Positions 54,481-63,520 of a stretch of DNA of 64,000 nt are shown here, piece by piece. This stretch comes from Aliitabrizicola sp041905595 (GTDB lineage: Bacteria; Pseudomonadota; Alphaproteobacteria; Rhodobacterales; Rhodobacteraceae): assembly GCA_041905595.1 (NCBI GenBank), contig JAYRKT010000014.1, forward strand, positions 36,875 to 100,874, read 5' to 3'. A program made the position numbers and the translations under genes. Positions within the stretch are counted from its first letter, which is position 1, and the number at the start of each line of letters is the position of its first letter. Under the pieces are notes generated by a model. That model did no database searches. It saw only the letters and a program-made list of their open reading frames with translations, and had not been told where the DNA came from.

Positions 54481-54784
54481 CGGCGGCAATCCGGCGAGCC
54501 GGCAGGTGAACGACTGCGCTTCGCCGAGAGCCCGATCCATCGCGGCTGCAGTGGAAGCCGTCCTCCAGCACCGTGCGACAAACCGTCTGGTCCGGACGAG
54601 GTTAGCGAGCGAATGTCAGCTTCGGCCGTCGACAGACGACTCTCATGCGCCAGAGGCGAACGACCGTTTTTCGCCTCGCGGACGGGCGGTTTCACTCCAA
54701 AACGCCGCTTGTACGGCATACTCAGCAGGCCAGAGCCTATCTGTCACATCAAGGCCGTGTCTCGGGCCGTGAGAGCCATCTGCG
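54481..54784. other. 304-bp convergent gap
   Basis: No gene is seen. A weak 8-bp hairpin (GAGGCGAA with TTCGCCTC) at 54653-54677, with T bases in the loop, could act as a terminator for one side. Confidence 0.5.
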
Positions 54785-56311
54785 TTACCCGGGGATTTCA
54801 ACGCCGAGAGAACCGCCTTCCTGACGCGGCGGGCATTCCTGCAGGCTTTGCAGATGCGCACCAATCAGGTCCCTGACCTGCCCGCCCCAGGCAAAGCCCA
54901 TCTTCATCGCGAAATCGTCGGCGATCTGGCCACCGCGCTGCTCGAATGGGTCCATGCGCAGGTTGAACACCTTGGCACTTGGGCGCAGGTAATCGAAGAA
55001 GCCCTCGCGCACCTGCATGTGCGATTTCCAGGGGCCGATCCGCACCGCGGTCAACTCGCGTTCATTGTAGTAGATGACCGAGTTCCGCGCGGAAGGGGCG
55101 CCTTCGGTCCAGGTGGGAAGATTGTTGACCCCGTCGATGCAGACGCCTGCCTCCTTTTTCAGCCGGCTCACCACATCGGATTCGCCTGCCGCAGCCGCCA
55201 GTGTTGTGAACAGGTCCTCGTGGGTCTGGATGCCGTTCGAAACAGACATCGCCGGGATGTGCCCGGGCCAGCGCACCAGGAGCGGCACGCGAACGCCGCC
55301 TTCCCAGGTGGTGGCCTTCTCGCCGTGGAAGGGCGTGGTGCCCGCATCGGGGAACCAGGAAACCATCGCGCCATTGTCGGTCGTGTAGATCACGATCGTA
55401 TTGTCGGAGATCTTCAGCCTGTCGAGCAGGTCGAGCAATTCGCCAACCTGCGCGTCATGCTCCATCATCCCGCTGCCATAGACATCGAACTCCGACGAAT
55501 AGGGCGCCGCCAGGTAGCGGCTGTCGGGCTTGAGATGGGTGTAGATGTGCATCCGGCTGGGATTGACCCAGGCGAAGAACGGCTGCCCCGCCTCGGCCGC
55601 TTCGGTGATGAACTTCTCGGCGCGGCCGAAGAATTCGCCATCCACGGTTTCCATGCGCTCGGTCGTGAGCGGCCCGGTGTCGGTGCATTCCTGCTTGCCC
55701 CAGGGGCCGAAGCGCGAGTCTTCCTGCGGCGCGGCATTCTCGGTCGCGGTCGCGACGCAATCCAGCACGCCGCGCGGCCGGTAGCGCTGGTCAAAACCCG
55801 CATCCTTGGGCCACATCAGCAGTTCCGGCTCTTCCTCGGTGTTAAGGTGGTAGAGGTTGCCATAGAAGACGTCGAATCCATGCACGGTCGGCAGAAAGCT
55901 GTTCAGGTCGCCGAGGTGGTTCTTGCCGAACTGCCCGGTGCGGTAGCCAAGCGGCTTGAGCACCTGCGCCAGCGTCGGGTCGCGCGCGTCAAGCCCGATG
56001 GGCGAGCCCGGGAAGCTGACGGTGGTAAGGCCTGTGCGGATCGGCATCTGCCCGGTGATGAAGGACGCACGGCCGGGGGTGCAGCTTGGCTGCGCATAGT
56101 GGTCGGTGAACAGCATTCCTTCCTCGGCGATCCGGTCGATGTTCGGGGTCGGGACCATCATGCCGTGGCTGTAGGCGCCGACGTTCCAGTAGCCTACGTC
56201 ATCGGGCATGATGACAAGGATGTTGGGCTTGTCCTGCGCCCGGGCCGGCGCCGCGAGGTTCAGTCCGGTCAGCACCGCGATCAGGTAGCAGGCGAGGGTA
56301 ATGCGGTTCAT
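54785..56311 (-). CDS. Secreted sulfatase (type I, formylglycine)
   Basis: The 508-residue protein has a signal peptide ending ARA near residue 25. The catalytic motif SCTPGRASFITGQ contains CTPGR (residues 77-81), the Cys-type formylglycine site, and DDVGYWN near residue 37 is a metal site. It is related to arylsulfatases. AAGGAG 9 nt before the ATG at 56311 decides this start over an ATG 3 codons earlier. An anaerobic-type or FGE-type maturation enzyme must be encoded elsewhere. It is cotranscribed after the barrel protein gene. The sulfated substrate is unknown. Confidence 0.88.
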   Translation of the reverse strand: MNRITLACYLIAVLTGLNLAAPARAQDKPNILVIMPDDVGYWNVGAYSHGMMVPTPNIDRIAEEGMLFTDHYAQPSCTPGRASFITGQMPIRTGLTTVSFPGSPIGLDARDPTLAQVLKPLGYRTGQFGKNHLGDLNSFLPTVHGFDVFYGNLYHLNTEEEPELLMWPKDAGFDQRYRPRGVLDCVATATENAAPQEDSRFGPWGKQECTDTGPLTTERMETVDGEFFGRAEKFITEAAEAGQPFFAWVNPSRMHIYTHLKPDSRYLAAPYSSEFDVYGSGMMEHDAQVGELLDLLDRLKISDNTIVIYTTDNGAMVSWFPDAGTTPFHGEKATTWEGGVRVPLLVRWPGHIPAMSVSNGIQTHEDLFTTLAAAAGESDVVSRLKKEAGVCIDGVNNLPTWTEGAPSARNSVIYYNERELTAVRIGPWKSHMQVREGFFDYLRPSAKVFNLRMDPFEQRGGQIADDFAMKMGFAWGGQVRDLIGAHLQSLQECPPRQEGGSLGVEIPG

Positions 56312-56369
56312 GGTTGGCATCTCCTTCAGGCTGGGGCGACAAGCGGCGCCGGTACGGGGAATGGCAGGG

Positions 56370-57773
56370 TCAGAAGCTCATCACGATGTTGACGTAGCCC
56401 CCGGTCCAGATGTCCTCCTGCCCGCCGCGCTGCTCGATGATGCCGGCACCGGGCCAGCTTACGCCGCCACCGACGGTCAGGAATGTTTTGGGGTTAAGGA
56501 TGCGGGTGTATTCGACGTAGATGTCCTGGGCCAGCTCGGCGTCGGTCACACCCGCGATCAGGTTGGGCATGCCGTTCACGTCAAGCCGTGTCCCCTGACC
56601 AAACTGCAGGGGGCTGAGCAGCTGGTTGGCGCGGATGTGGAAATAGCGGAAGGTCAGGAAGTCGCGTTCGGTAAGCGTCGTCTGGACGAACAGCTGATGC
56701 GCGGTCACGTTCGAGTTCAGGAACACGAGCGAGGCATTGGCCCCCGACCCCCAGCCGGCGGGGCTGCCGTCATAGAACAGCGGATCGAACCGTTCCAGCT
56801 GCGGGGTGGAAGGGTCGTCGCCGCTGAAGCTTTGCACCGAATAGCCGAAGACGGGCTGAAACGGCAGGTCGGAAGCGGCATAGGTGGCCACCAGACGGCC
56901 GCCCCAGGCCTGCATGTCGGGGGTGTCGTTCGTCTCGTAGGCAAGGTCGCCTGACAAGGTGATCTGCGGCGAAGGGGACCAGGATCCCCACAGGTTCAGG
57001 AACCGCATCCCGTCGCGCCCGCCCTCGATGATCGTCGGCGCACCGATGCCGTCCGGCGCGGCTTGTACCCAAGGCGCCTCGGAGGTCAGCACGACGCCGC
57101 CCGACAGGCCGACATTCAGACCATCCTCCAAGGCATGGGTGACGGTCAGGCCGGCCAACGTGGTGCCGGTGTCGTTGCTCTGCAGTTCTCGCGGATCGAG
57201 GTAGAAGGCCGAGACTGAGCTGGCTTCATCTGCATAGCTCGCGATTGCGGTCATCTCCCAGGCCTGGCGAGGCCCGAAGATCAGAGCACCGCGCTCGAAC
57301 CCATTTCCCGAGCCGGCCGAGATCAGCATCCCGGTGCCGATTTCATAGCGCTGCGAGCCGAGCGAAAGATCGAAGCCGCCCCCGGCTTTGCCGACAGGAA
57401 TCTCGGCCCCCAGGAAGGCGTCTTCCAGCAGGACCTCGCTGTCGTCCGTTGAATCGAACACGTCGGTGCCAAGCGTGCCTGATGCGATCAGCGAGGCAGT
57501 GCCGTAAAGGGTGACGCCGCTGTCGAGCGCGGTCGCGAAACTGACCGAGGGCTTGATGTAGCCCTCGCTCCAGCTCGGTTCGGTCTCGAAGCCGGCATCG
57601 GGGGCGAAGGTCTCGGACAGAAGCCAGAAGGCCTGGTCCTGCACCACCCATTGCGCGCCGGTCTCGATGCCAAAAGTCAGCCCGGGTTTGCGCTCCTCTG
57701 CGTTCGCCGAACTCACCAGGGCAAGTGGCGAGGCGAGACACAGTCCGAAAAATACGCCCCGCCAACCTGTCAT
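56370..57773 (-). CDS. Outer membrane barrel protein, porin/alginate-export-like
   Basis: The 467-residue protein has a signal-like N-terminus (GVFFGLCLASPLALVSSANA) and many alternating strands ending GGYVNIVMSF, with terminal Phe. Segments such as LSLGSQRYEIGTGMLIS resemble alginate-export-type barrels. It is first of a pair with the sulfatase, 58 nt apart, so it may let the sulfatase's substrate or product cross the outer membrane. Earlier in-frame codons overlap the divergent regulator region and are rejected. Confidence 0.75.
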   Translation of the reverse strand: MTGWRGVFFGLCLASPLALVSSANAEERKPGLTFGIETGAQWVVQDQAFWLLSETFAPDAGFETEPSWSEGYIKPSVSFATALDSGVTLYGTASLIASGTLGTDVFDSTDDSEVLLEDAFLGAEIPVGKAGGGFDLSLGSQRYEIGTGMLISAGSGNGFERGALIFGPRQAWEMTAIASYADEASSVSAFYLDPRELQSNDTGTTLAGLTVTHALEDGLNVGLSGGVVLTSEAPWVQAAPDGIGAPTIIEGGRDGMRFLNLWGSWSPSPQITLSGDLAYETNDTPDMQAWGGRLVATYAASDLPFQPVFGYSVQSFSGDDPSTPQLERFDPLFYDGSPAGWGSGANASLVFLNSNVTAHQLFVQTTLTERDFLTFRYFHIRANQLLSPLQFGQGTRLDVNGMPNLIAGVTDAELAQDIYVEYTRILNPKTFLTVGGGVSWPGAGIIEQRGGQEDIWTGGYVNIVMSF

Positions 57774-57933
57774 CGGGCGAACCGAAGGGATGCCAGCGGC
57801 AGGGTTGTCATGGGACGCGCATTCCTCTGCGTGGCTGACATCGGAATCACTTCCACAGAGTTGGACGTGGTTGCATAAAGCCGGCAAGGTCGCCTATGCC
57901 CATTTTGGGGAGTTCGACGAGGTTCGGCAGGCC

Positions 57934-58449
57934 ATGACCGAGCGAAGAGATAAGCGCGATCCCGTCCGCCCGACGCCCGAGGCGGCGCCAAGGTCGGAAA
58001 TCGTGGAAGCGGCGCTGAAGCGGAACTACCCGCAGGTCCAGTACGCGTTTGTCGAGTTCATTTCCGAGCATCTTGCCGATGTCAGCCGGGCGTTCGGCGG
58101 AGACTTGCAGCTTCCCGTGCTTCTCGCCGTCCTCGGACAGGCAACGATTGAAGGCTACACAATCGCGGCAAGGGCCGGGATCAGGGTACAGGATGTCGAT
58201 CCGCGCAGCATTGGCCTGACCGCATTTCGCCTGGCGGACGCGACGGGTATTCCGCGCGAAACCGTCCGGCGAAAGCTGCACCAGATGCAGCGCATGGGCT
58301 GGCTTGAACGGCGTGAGAACTACTGGGTTCTGACGATCGATGGGGACCGCACGAAAGTCCACGCCGATCTGGCCGATTTGAACGATCGCGCTATTGGGCG
58401 TCTTGCGCGTCTCTTTGTAAGAATTGCGCCGTGGTCCGGCAGCGATTGA
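57934..58449 (+). CDS. Winged helix-turn-helix regulator
   Basis: The 171-residue protein has a helical N-terminal part (VQYAFVEFISEHLADVSRAF, QLPVLLAVLGQATIEGY) and a winged helix near residues 90-130: TGIPRETVRRKLHQMQRMGW followed by LERRENYWVLT. The pattern is that of a small Crp- or MarR-like DNA-binding domain. It is divergent from the barrel-sulfatase pair and may regulate it. The ATG at 57934 was chosen because the frame before it overlaps the barrel gene; its ribosome site is poor, so the start is unsure. Confidence 0.72.
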   Translation: MTERRDKRDPVRPTPEAAPRSEIVEAALKRNYPQVQYAFVEFISEHLADVSRAFGGDLQLPVLLAVLGQATIEGYTIAARAGIRVQDVDPRSIGLTAFRLADATGIPRETVRRKLHQMQRMGWLERRENYWVLTIDGDRTKVHADLADLNDRAIGRLARLFVRIAPWSGSD

Positions 58450-58644
58450 CGGACTGAAAGGGCGCGGGACGGCGAGGTCCTCTGGATCGAGCAGCCAGGA
58501 CAGGATGCAGAAAGCCCAATCAGTCTCGCCCACAGGTCAACTCGACGGCCGGAAGGATGTTCAGTGAAGGCATCGCATTGTGCCCTCGTTCGCTCTCCTG
58601 ACCAGGTCGGGGCGACCTTGTCGCCCTGCGTTTCCAAAAACAAA

Positions 58645-58668
58645 AAAGCCCCGCAATTGCGGGGCTTT
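58645..58668 (-). terminator. Terminator of the tRNA-Thr gene
   Basis: AAAGCCCCGCAA and TTGCGGGGCTTT form a perfect 24-bp palindrome, 12 nt after the tRNA 3' end, with a run of A on the plus strand giving U on the minus transcript. Confidence 0.9.
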
Positions 58669-58680
58669 AATCTATTCTTC

Positions 58681-58756
58681 TGGTGCCCCCAGAGGGACTT
58701 GAACCCCCGACCCCCTGATTACAAATCAGATGCTCTACCAGCTGAGCTATAGGGGC
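58681..58756 (-). tRNA. tRNA-Thr (anticodon TGT)
   Basis: The minus strand folds as a cloverleaf: acceptor GCCCCTA with TGGGGGC, D-stem GCTC/GAGC, anticodon stem TCTGA/TCAGG with loop TTTGTAA (anticodon TGT), and T-arm loop TTCAAGT. The encoded 3' CCA is present. The length is 76 nt. It reads ACA codons. Confidence 0.97.
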
Positions 58757-58979
58757 GCACGCGGGCTTGGATAGCGCCCGGGGGAGCGGCGCGCAAGTGG
58801 CTGAAGGCGGGGCGTGGCCCCGATAGGCGACCTGGACCTTGTCGGCGGCGGCCGGGCGCCATCAGGAAAGGCGTTTCCCCCTTCGCAAAAGCCCCTATAG
58901 TCAGGCAAAGCGGGGCCGGGCCCAGGACGCGGCCGGAGGCAAGACCCCGGGGAACGACAGCAGGACGAGCAGACAACCG

Positions 58980-59852
58980 ATGCGCATCGCCTACCACATC
59001 GGCGCCCATTGCACCGACGAGGAAAAGCTTCTCCGCTGCCTGCTGAAGAACCGCGGCCCGCTTGCCGAGCAGGGGATCCTCGTGCCCGGCCCCTCGCGCT
59101 ACCGTGTCGCCCTGCGGGATGCCATGGTGCAGCTCAAGGGCGAGATCGCCGACGAAGCGATGCAGGCCACCCTGCTTGAACAGATCATGGAAGCGGATGC
59201 GGCGAAAAGCATGGTCCTCTCCTGGGACAGCTTCATGGCTTTCCCGCAATGGGCGCTGCGCCGCAGCCTTTATCCCAACGGCCCCGAGCGGCTGCGCGCG
59301 CTGACCCGCATCTTCCCGCAGATCGAGACGGAATTTTTCCTGGCAATCCGCAACCTTGCGGGCTTTCTCCCCGCCATGGTCGCCCGGCAGAAGGACCGCA
59401 GCTACGAGGATGTCGTCGAGGGCACCGACCCTCTGGCGCTGCGCTGGTCAGAGCTGATCGCCCGCATCCGCTCGGTCAATCCCGAGGTGCCGCTGACCGT
59501 CTGGTGCGACGAGGATTCGCCGCTGATCTGGCCGGAACTCCTGCAGGCGATTTCGGGCCATGCACCCGGCACGGTGCTGGAAGGCGCCGATGACTTCCTG
59601 GCCACGATCATGACCCCGCGCGGTTTTGCCCGGCTGAAGGCCCATCTCGAGGCGGCCCCGCCTGCCGATACCGAGGCGCGGCGGCGCGCCGTCGCCGGCT
59701 ATCTGCAACGCTTTGCCCTGCCCGAGCAGGTCGAGACCGAAGTCGATCTGCCAGGCTGGACCGAGGACTACGTGGCACGTCTGACCGAAGGCTACGACCG
59801 CGACATGGAGCGCATTGCGGCGATCCCGGGCGTCCGGCTGATCACCGCCTGA
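58980..59852 (+). CDS. Conserved hypothetical protein, sulfotransferase-like N-terminus
   Basis: The 290-residue protein begins RIAYHIGAHCTDEEKLLRCLLKNRGPL, a pattern like uncharacterised nucleotide- or sulfotransferase-fold proteins of Rhodobacterales. No PAPS-site or other catalytic motif is certain. It stands alone after a 220-bp gap from tRNA-Thr. I cannot name a function. Confidence 0.75.
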   Translation: MRIAYHIGAHCTDEEKLLRCLLKNRGPLAEQGILVPGPSRYRVALRDAMVQLKGEIADEAMQATLLEQIMEADAAKSMVLSWDSFMAFPQWALRRSLYPNGPERLRALTRIFPQIETEFFLAIRNLAGFLPAMVARQKDRSYEDVVEGTDPLALRWSELIARIRSVNPEVPLTVWCDEDSPLIWPELLQAISGHAPGTVLEGADDFLATIMTPRGFARLKAHLEAAPPADTEARRRAVAGYLQRFALPEQVETEVDLPGWTEDYVARLTEGYDRDMERIAAIPGVRLITA

Positions 59853-59865
59853 CGCCCGCAGTCCC

Positions 59866-60120
59866 TCAGTTCATGCCAAGGGCGGCCTTGTACATCTCGA
59901 GCACCGCCTCTTCCTCGGCGATCTCGTCGGGCTTGCGCTTGCGGAGCGCGATGACCTTGCGCATCACCTTGGTGTCATAGCCCCGGCCCTTCGCCTCGGC
60001 GAAAAGCTCTTTTTCCTGCTCGGCGATGTCCTTCTTCTCGGCGGCCAGTTGTTCGGCGCGCTCGATGAACTGGCGAAGCTCGTCGGCGGTGACGTTGTAG
60101 GGATCGGGATTGCTGCTCAT
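59866..60120 (-). CDS. gapR: GapR family DNA-binding protein (DUF2312)
   Basis: The 84-residue protein matches GapR, an alphaproteobacterial nucleoid protein that binds overtwisted AT-rich DNA and supports chromosome replication. LRQFIERAEQLAAEKKDIAEQ is the first coiled-coil helix and GYDTKVMRKVIALRKRKPDE the second, basic one. The length is the family's usual length. It is a single-gene unit convergent with the preceding gene. Confidence 0.92.
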   Translation of the reverse strand: MSSNPDPYNVTADELRQFIERAEQLAAEKKDIAEQEKELFAEAKGRGYDTKVMRKVIALRKRKPDEIAEEEAVLEMYKAALGMN

Positions 60121-60268
60121 TCCTGCCTCTCGGGGATTGGTCGGCCTTCCCTACCCCGGCGGCGGGACCCGGTTCAAGGTCGCTTCTCCCGTTGGGGGAA
60201 CGACCCTTGCCAGGCAGGCGCGAACCCGCTAGGGGCGGCGGCAGAATGTTTGCGGGGGCACGGCAACC

Positions 60269-60484
60269 ATGGACTGGCTGATCTCGATCGGAACGCTGTT
60301 CACGCTGGCAGGCGTCGGCGCGCTTGTCTGGTGCGTGCTCGTCGCCCTGCGCGCCCGCCGGGCCAACCTGCCAGAGGATCAGCTGCGCCAGCGCCTGCAG
60401 ACGGTGGTGACCGTCAACATGGCCGCACTCGGGTCCTCGGCGCTCGGCCTCGGCATGGTCGTGGCCGGCATTCTGCTGAAATAG
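60269..60484 (+). CDS. Small two-helix membrane protein
   Basis: The 71-residue protein has helices WLISIGTLFTLAGVGALVWCVLV and VTVNMAALGSSALGLGMVVAGILL with a charged loop (RARRANLPEDQLRQRLQ) between them, predicted to face the cytoplasm by the positive-inside rule. Unrecognised family. It is convergent with the next gene, whose stop codon is directly adjacent. Confidence 0.75.
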   Translation: MDWLISIGTLFTLAGVGALVWCVLVALRARRANLPEDQLRQRLQTVVTVNMAALGSSALGLGMVVAGILLK

Positions 60485-62629
60485 TCAGGTCCCAAGGTCG
60501 GACAGCTTCCGCCCGTCGTGGACAAGCTGGTCGATCAGCGGCGCCACGGCCCAGAAGTCGGGCGCCTGATCGGCAAAACGCCGCAACTCGGCCCTCAGCA
60601 CCAGAAGCCCGCGCGTCTCGGCCCGGAACATCGGACCGCCCTGCCAGCGCGGGAACCCCTGCCCTGCGACCATCACCACGTCAATGTCCGACGCCCGCGG
60701 CACCGCCCCATCACCAAGAATTCGCGCGCCCTCATTGGCCAGTGCCGCAAGACAGCGGTCGCGGATCTCGTCGCTGCCGATCGGGCGGGCGACGATGCCT
60801 TTCGCGGCGCGCAGCTCGGCCAGAAGCGCCAGAACCTCGGGGTCCTCGCGGCCACCAGGGCCCTGATCGTAGATGTAGTAGCCGCGCCCGGTTTCCTGCC
60901 CCAGCCGCCCCGACTCGACCAGCAGGTCGCCAAGTTCGACATAGCGCGCCGCCGGATCGCGACCCGGTGCCGCGCGCTGGCGTTCTGCCCAGTCCTTGTC
61001 GAGCCCCGCGGCATCCGACGCCTGATAGGGCCCCATTGCGAACCCCCAGGCCCTGAGAGCCATATCGACCTGAAGGGGGGTCGCCCCATCCTCGATCAGG
61101 AAATCCGCCGCCGTCCGCAGGGCGGTCTGCATCCGCGGTCCGACCAGCCCCGGGGTCGCGGCAACCCGAACGGCCAGCTTTCCGGTCTTGCGAGCCACGG
61201 CGACGGCGGTCGCCACTGTCTCGGGCGCGGTTTCCGGCCCGACGCCGATTTCGGCCAGCCGCGCACGGTCTGCCGGTGCGGGCAGGCGCAGGATCACCGT
61301 GTCCCCCGGACGCCCGGTAAGCCGGCCCAGATGATCCCCCGCCAGGAACGTCGCCGAGGTCGCCAGGACAGCCCGCGGATTGAGCGCCGCCGCAAGGCCC
61401 GCCATCACCTCGGACTTCGACCCGAGATCGTCAGGCACCGCCTCGATCACCAGATCGCATTGCGACAGGGCCGCCAGGTCGATCGCCGGGGTCAGCCGTT
61501 CCCAATCCCGGTCCCGCGCCTCGCTGGTCAGGCGGCCGCTGGCGACGGCCTGCTCCTGCAGGTCCGACACCCGCTCGAGCCCGGCGACAAGCGCCTCGGC
61601 ATCCCGTTCGGCGGTGATGACGCGGTAGCCGCTGGCGGCCATCTGCAAGGCTATCGCCGCACCGGTGCGGCCAAGACCGACGACACCCACGGTCTGCACC
61701 AGTCGGGAGGCAGCACCCGCTTCGGGATAGGTCGCGATCCGCCGCTCGGCAAGAAAGGCATACCTCAAGCCCGCGCTTTCAGGGCTGGTGCGCAGGTCTT
61801 CGAAAGCCGCGCGCTCAAAGGCCATGCCTTGATCGAAGGGCAGAAGCTGGGCCGCCTCGACGCATTCCACGATCCGTCCGGCGGCGGGAAGCTTGTCCTT
61901 GGCATGGGCCGCGCGCGATGCGGCCACGGCGCCCTGATAGGCCGCGGCGTCGCGCATGCCGTCCATTCGATCGCGCGTTCGCGACAGGGTGCGGCGGCCC
62001 GCGGCAACCTCGGCGGCGATTTCTGCGGCAAGGGTGACGGCGGCCTCGCGCAGACCGTCGTCGACCACGCCGTCAATCAACCCGAGCGACTGCGCCTCGG
62101 CAGGGCCGATGGCACGACCGGACAGCATCAGCCGCAGCGCCCCCTGCGCTCCGATCAGCCGCGGCAGGCGTTGCGTTCCCCCGGCGCCCGGACATAGGCC
62201 CAGACCGACTTCGGGCAGACCGAACCTTGCCTGCGGACCCGCGATGCGCAGATGGCAGGACAGCGCCAGCTCCAGCCCCGCGCCAAGCGCGCTGCCGTGG
62301 ATGGCCGCGATAACCGGCTTGCCCGCCAGCTCGACCCGGTCACAGATCGCGGACATGAGCGGCACGGCGGGATCGGCGGGCTGGTCGAATTCGCGGATAT
62401 CGGCGCCGCCAGAGAAATGCCGCCCCTCGGCAGCGATCACGATCGCCTGAATGGCCGGATCAGCGAGCGCCTGCTTCAGGCTGGTGTCCAGCGCGGCGCG
62501 CAGAAGACGGCCCATCGCATTGACCGGCGGCGCATGGATTGCCAGAACGGCAACCCCGCCGTCGCGCGTGACCCGCACCCCTTCCGTTTCCGGCCCCAGA
62601 TCTTTCGACCCTTGTGCAGGCCCGTTCAT
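60485..62629 (-). CDS. FadB/FadJ-like bifunctional protein with degenerate dehydrogenase domain
   Basis: The 714-residue protein has an N-terminal enoyl-CoA hydratase domain with FSGGADIREF and both catalytic glutamates (E120 in GAGLELAL and E140 in GLPEVGLG). The C-terminal 3-hydroxyacyl-CoA dehydrogenase domain keeps the nucleotide motif GVVGLGRTG, but the catalytic His of HFF-P is replaced in VILRLPAPADRARLAE and the NR-L Asn is replaced in PGLVGPRM. The hydratase is therefore probably active and the dehydrogenase probably not. GGGGA before the ATG at 62629 decides the start. Confidence 0.85.
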   Translation of the reverse strand: MNGPAQGSKDLGPETEGVRVTRDGGVAVLAIHAPPVNAMGRLLRAALDTSLKQALADPAIQAIVIAAEGRHFSGGADIREFDQPADPAVPLMSAICDRVELAGKPVIAAIHGSALGAGLELALSCHLRIAGPQARFGLPEVGLGLCPGAGGTQRLPRLIGAQGALRLMLSGRAIGPAEAQSLGLIDGVVDDGLREAAVTLAAEIAAEVAAGRRTLSRTRDRMDGMRDAAAYQGAVAASRAAHAKDKLPAAGRIVECVEAAQLLPFDQGMAFERAAFEDLRTSPESAGLRYAFLAERRIATYPEAGAASRLVQTVGVVGLGRTGAAIALQMAASGYRVITAERDAEALVAGLERVSDLQEQAVASGRLTSEARDRDWERLTPAIDLAALSQCDLVIEAVPDDLGSKSEVMAGLAAALNPRAVLATSATFLAGDHLGRLTGRPGDTVILRLPAPADRARLAEIGVGPETAPETVATAVAVARKTGKLAVRVAATPGLVGPRMQTALRTAADFLIEDGATPLQVDMALRAWGFAMGPYQASDAAGLDKDWAERQRAAPGRDPAARYVELGDLLVESGRLGQETGRGYYIYDQGPGGREDPEVLALLAELRAAKGIVARPIGSDEIRDRCLAALANEGARILGDGAVPRASDIDVVMVAGQGFPRWQGGPMFRAETRGLLVLRAELRRFADQAPDFWAVAPLIDQLVHDGRKLSDLGT

Positions 62630-62747
62630 CGTCATTCCCCGCCGTCCCGCCTTTGTCCTTTCCCCTCTTTGTAAGGGCTCAGGCGAACTTGGCAACGGCA
62701 AGAGTGACGGGGCGAGGCGGCGCTGCGCCGCATCGCCCCGCCGGCTC

Positions 62748-62966
62748 TCAGATCGGCATGTTGTCGAAGCCGGCCTCGATCTCGGCGTCCATGGCTCGCC
62801 GCTCTTCCTCGGTCAGCGGTTTGTGCGTCCCGGGCAGGACCGAGGCGAGCGCCTGCATTTCGCTCAGGACAAAGGTCGCCGCACGATCTGCACTTTCGAC
62901 CAATTCATGCGCCAGTTGCTCGGCCACATCGGTTGGCCCTGTCGGTTCCTTTGGATCACTAGCCAT
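62748..62966 (-). CDS. Small acidic hypothetical protein
   Basis: The 72-residue protein is acidic and helical (VAEQLAHELVESADRAATFV, then LTEEERRAMDAEIEAGFDNMPI). No family recognised. It is 18 nt after the DksA/TraR-type gene and probably cotranscribed with it. Confidence 0.7.
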   Translation of the reverse strand: MASDPKEPTGPTDVAEQLAHELVESADRAATFVLSEMQALASVLPGTHKPLTEEERRAMDAEIEAGFDNMPI

Positions 62967-62984
62967 TCTGTCCTCCCCCTTTTC

Positions 62985-63302
62985 TTACGGCGCGCAGTTG
63001 CGGCAGAACGGCGTGTAGGGCAGCGCATCGAGCCGCTCATCGCTGATCTGTTCACCGCATTTGGCGCAGAAGCCGTATTCGCCGATCGCAACCCGCTCAA
63101 GCGCCGCCTGGATCTGGCGAATCTCGTTCTGCGCCGAATGCCCCATGCCTTCCAGCACTTCGTCATCCTCACGCTCGGTCGCAAGCTCTTCCCAATCCTT
63201 CGCGTCATGCGAGTCGAGTTCCATCTCGATCCCGGCGAGACGGGCGTTCAGATCGGCAAGCCGCGCCTCAAGTTGCGCGCGCCTTTGCTGAATGGACGGC
63301 AT
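62985..63302 (-). CDS. DksA/TraR family zinc-finger protein
   Basis: The 105-residue protein has an N-terminal coiled coil (RRAQLEARLADLNARLAGIE) and a C-terminal C4 zinc finger (FCAKCGEQISDERL...PFCRNC). DksA members bind RNA polymerase and modulate transcription initiation with ppGpp. It is shorter than E. coli DksA (151), so TraR- or YbiI-like is a fair comparison. AGGAAG 5 nt before the ATG at 63302 decides this start. Confidence 0.9.
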   Translation of the reverse strand: MPSIQQRRAQLEARLADLNARLAGIEMELDSHDAKDWEELATEREDDEVLEGMGHSAQNEIRQIQAALERVAIGEYGFCAKCGEQISDERLDALPYTPFCRNCAP

Positions 63303-63520
63303 GACACTTCCTCCTCTTATCCGCTTCCTTCTTGAAAGCCTGACCGGCATCCTACCTTGATTCATGTCAAAACCCTAACCCGTGCGTGGCCTGCGGGTTC
63401 GGAAAGCAACAGTGAAGCCGCTCTTCCTTGTCCCGGCGACGGCAGCTATGGTGCCGGCGCCCCGACAAAGGCGCGGTGTGCCGCTGCCTGAAGCCAGTTC
63501 CACGACGTGAAGGAAACCGC

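Noticed and set aside
54613..54876. Plus-strand 87-residue frame in the gap after the E1 gene
   Set aside because: No ribosome site, no family and it runs into the sulfatase gene; treated as noncoding.
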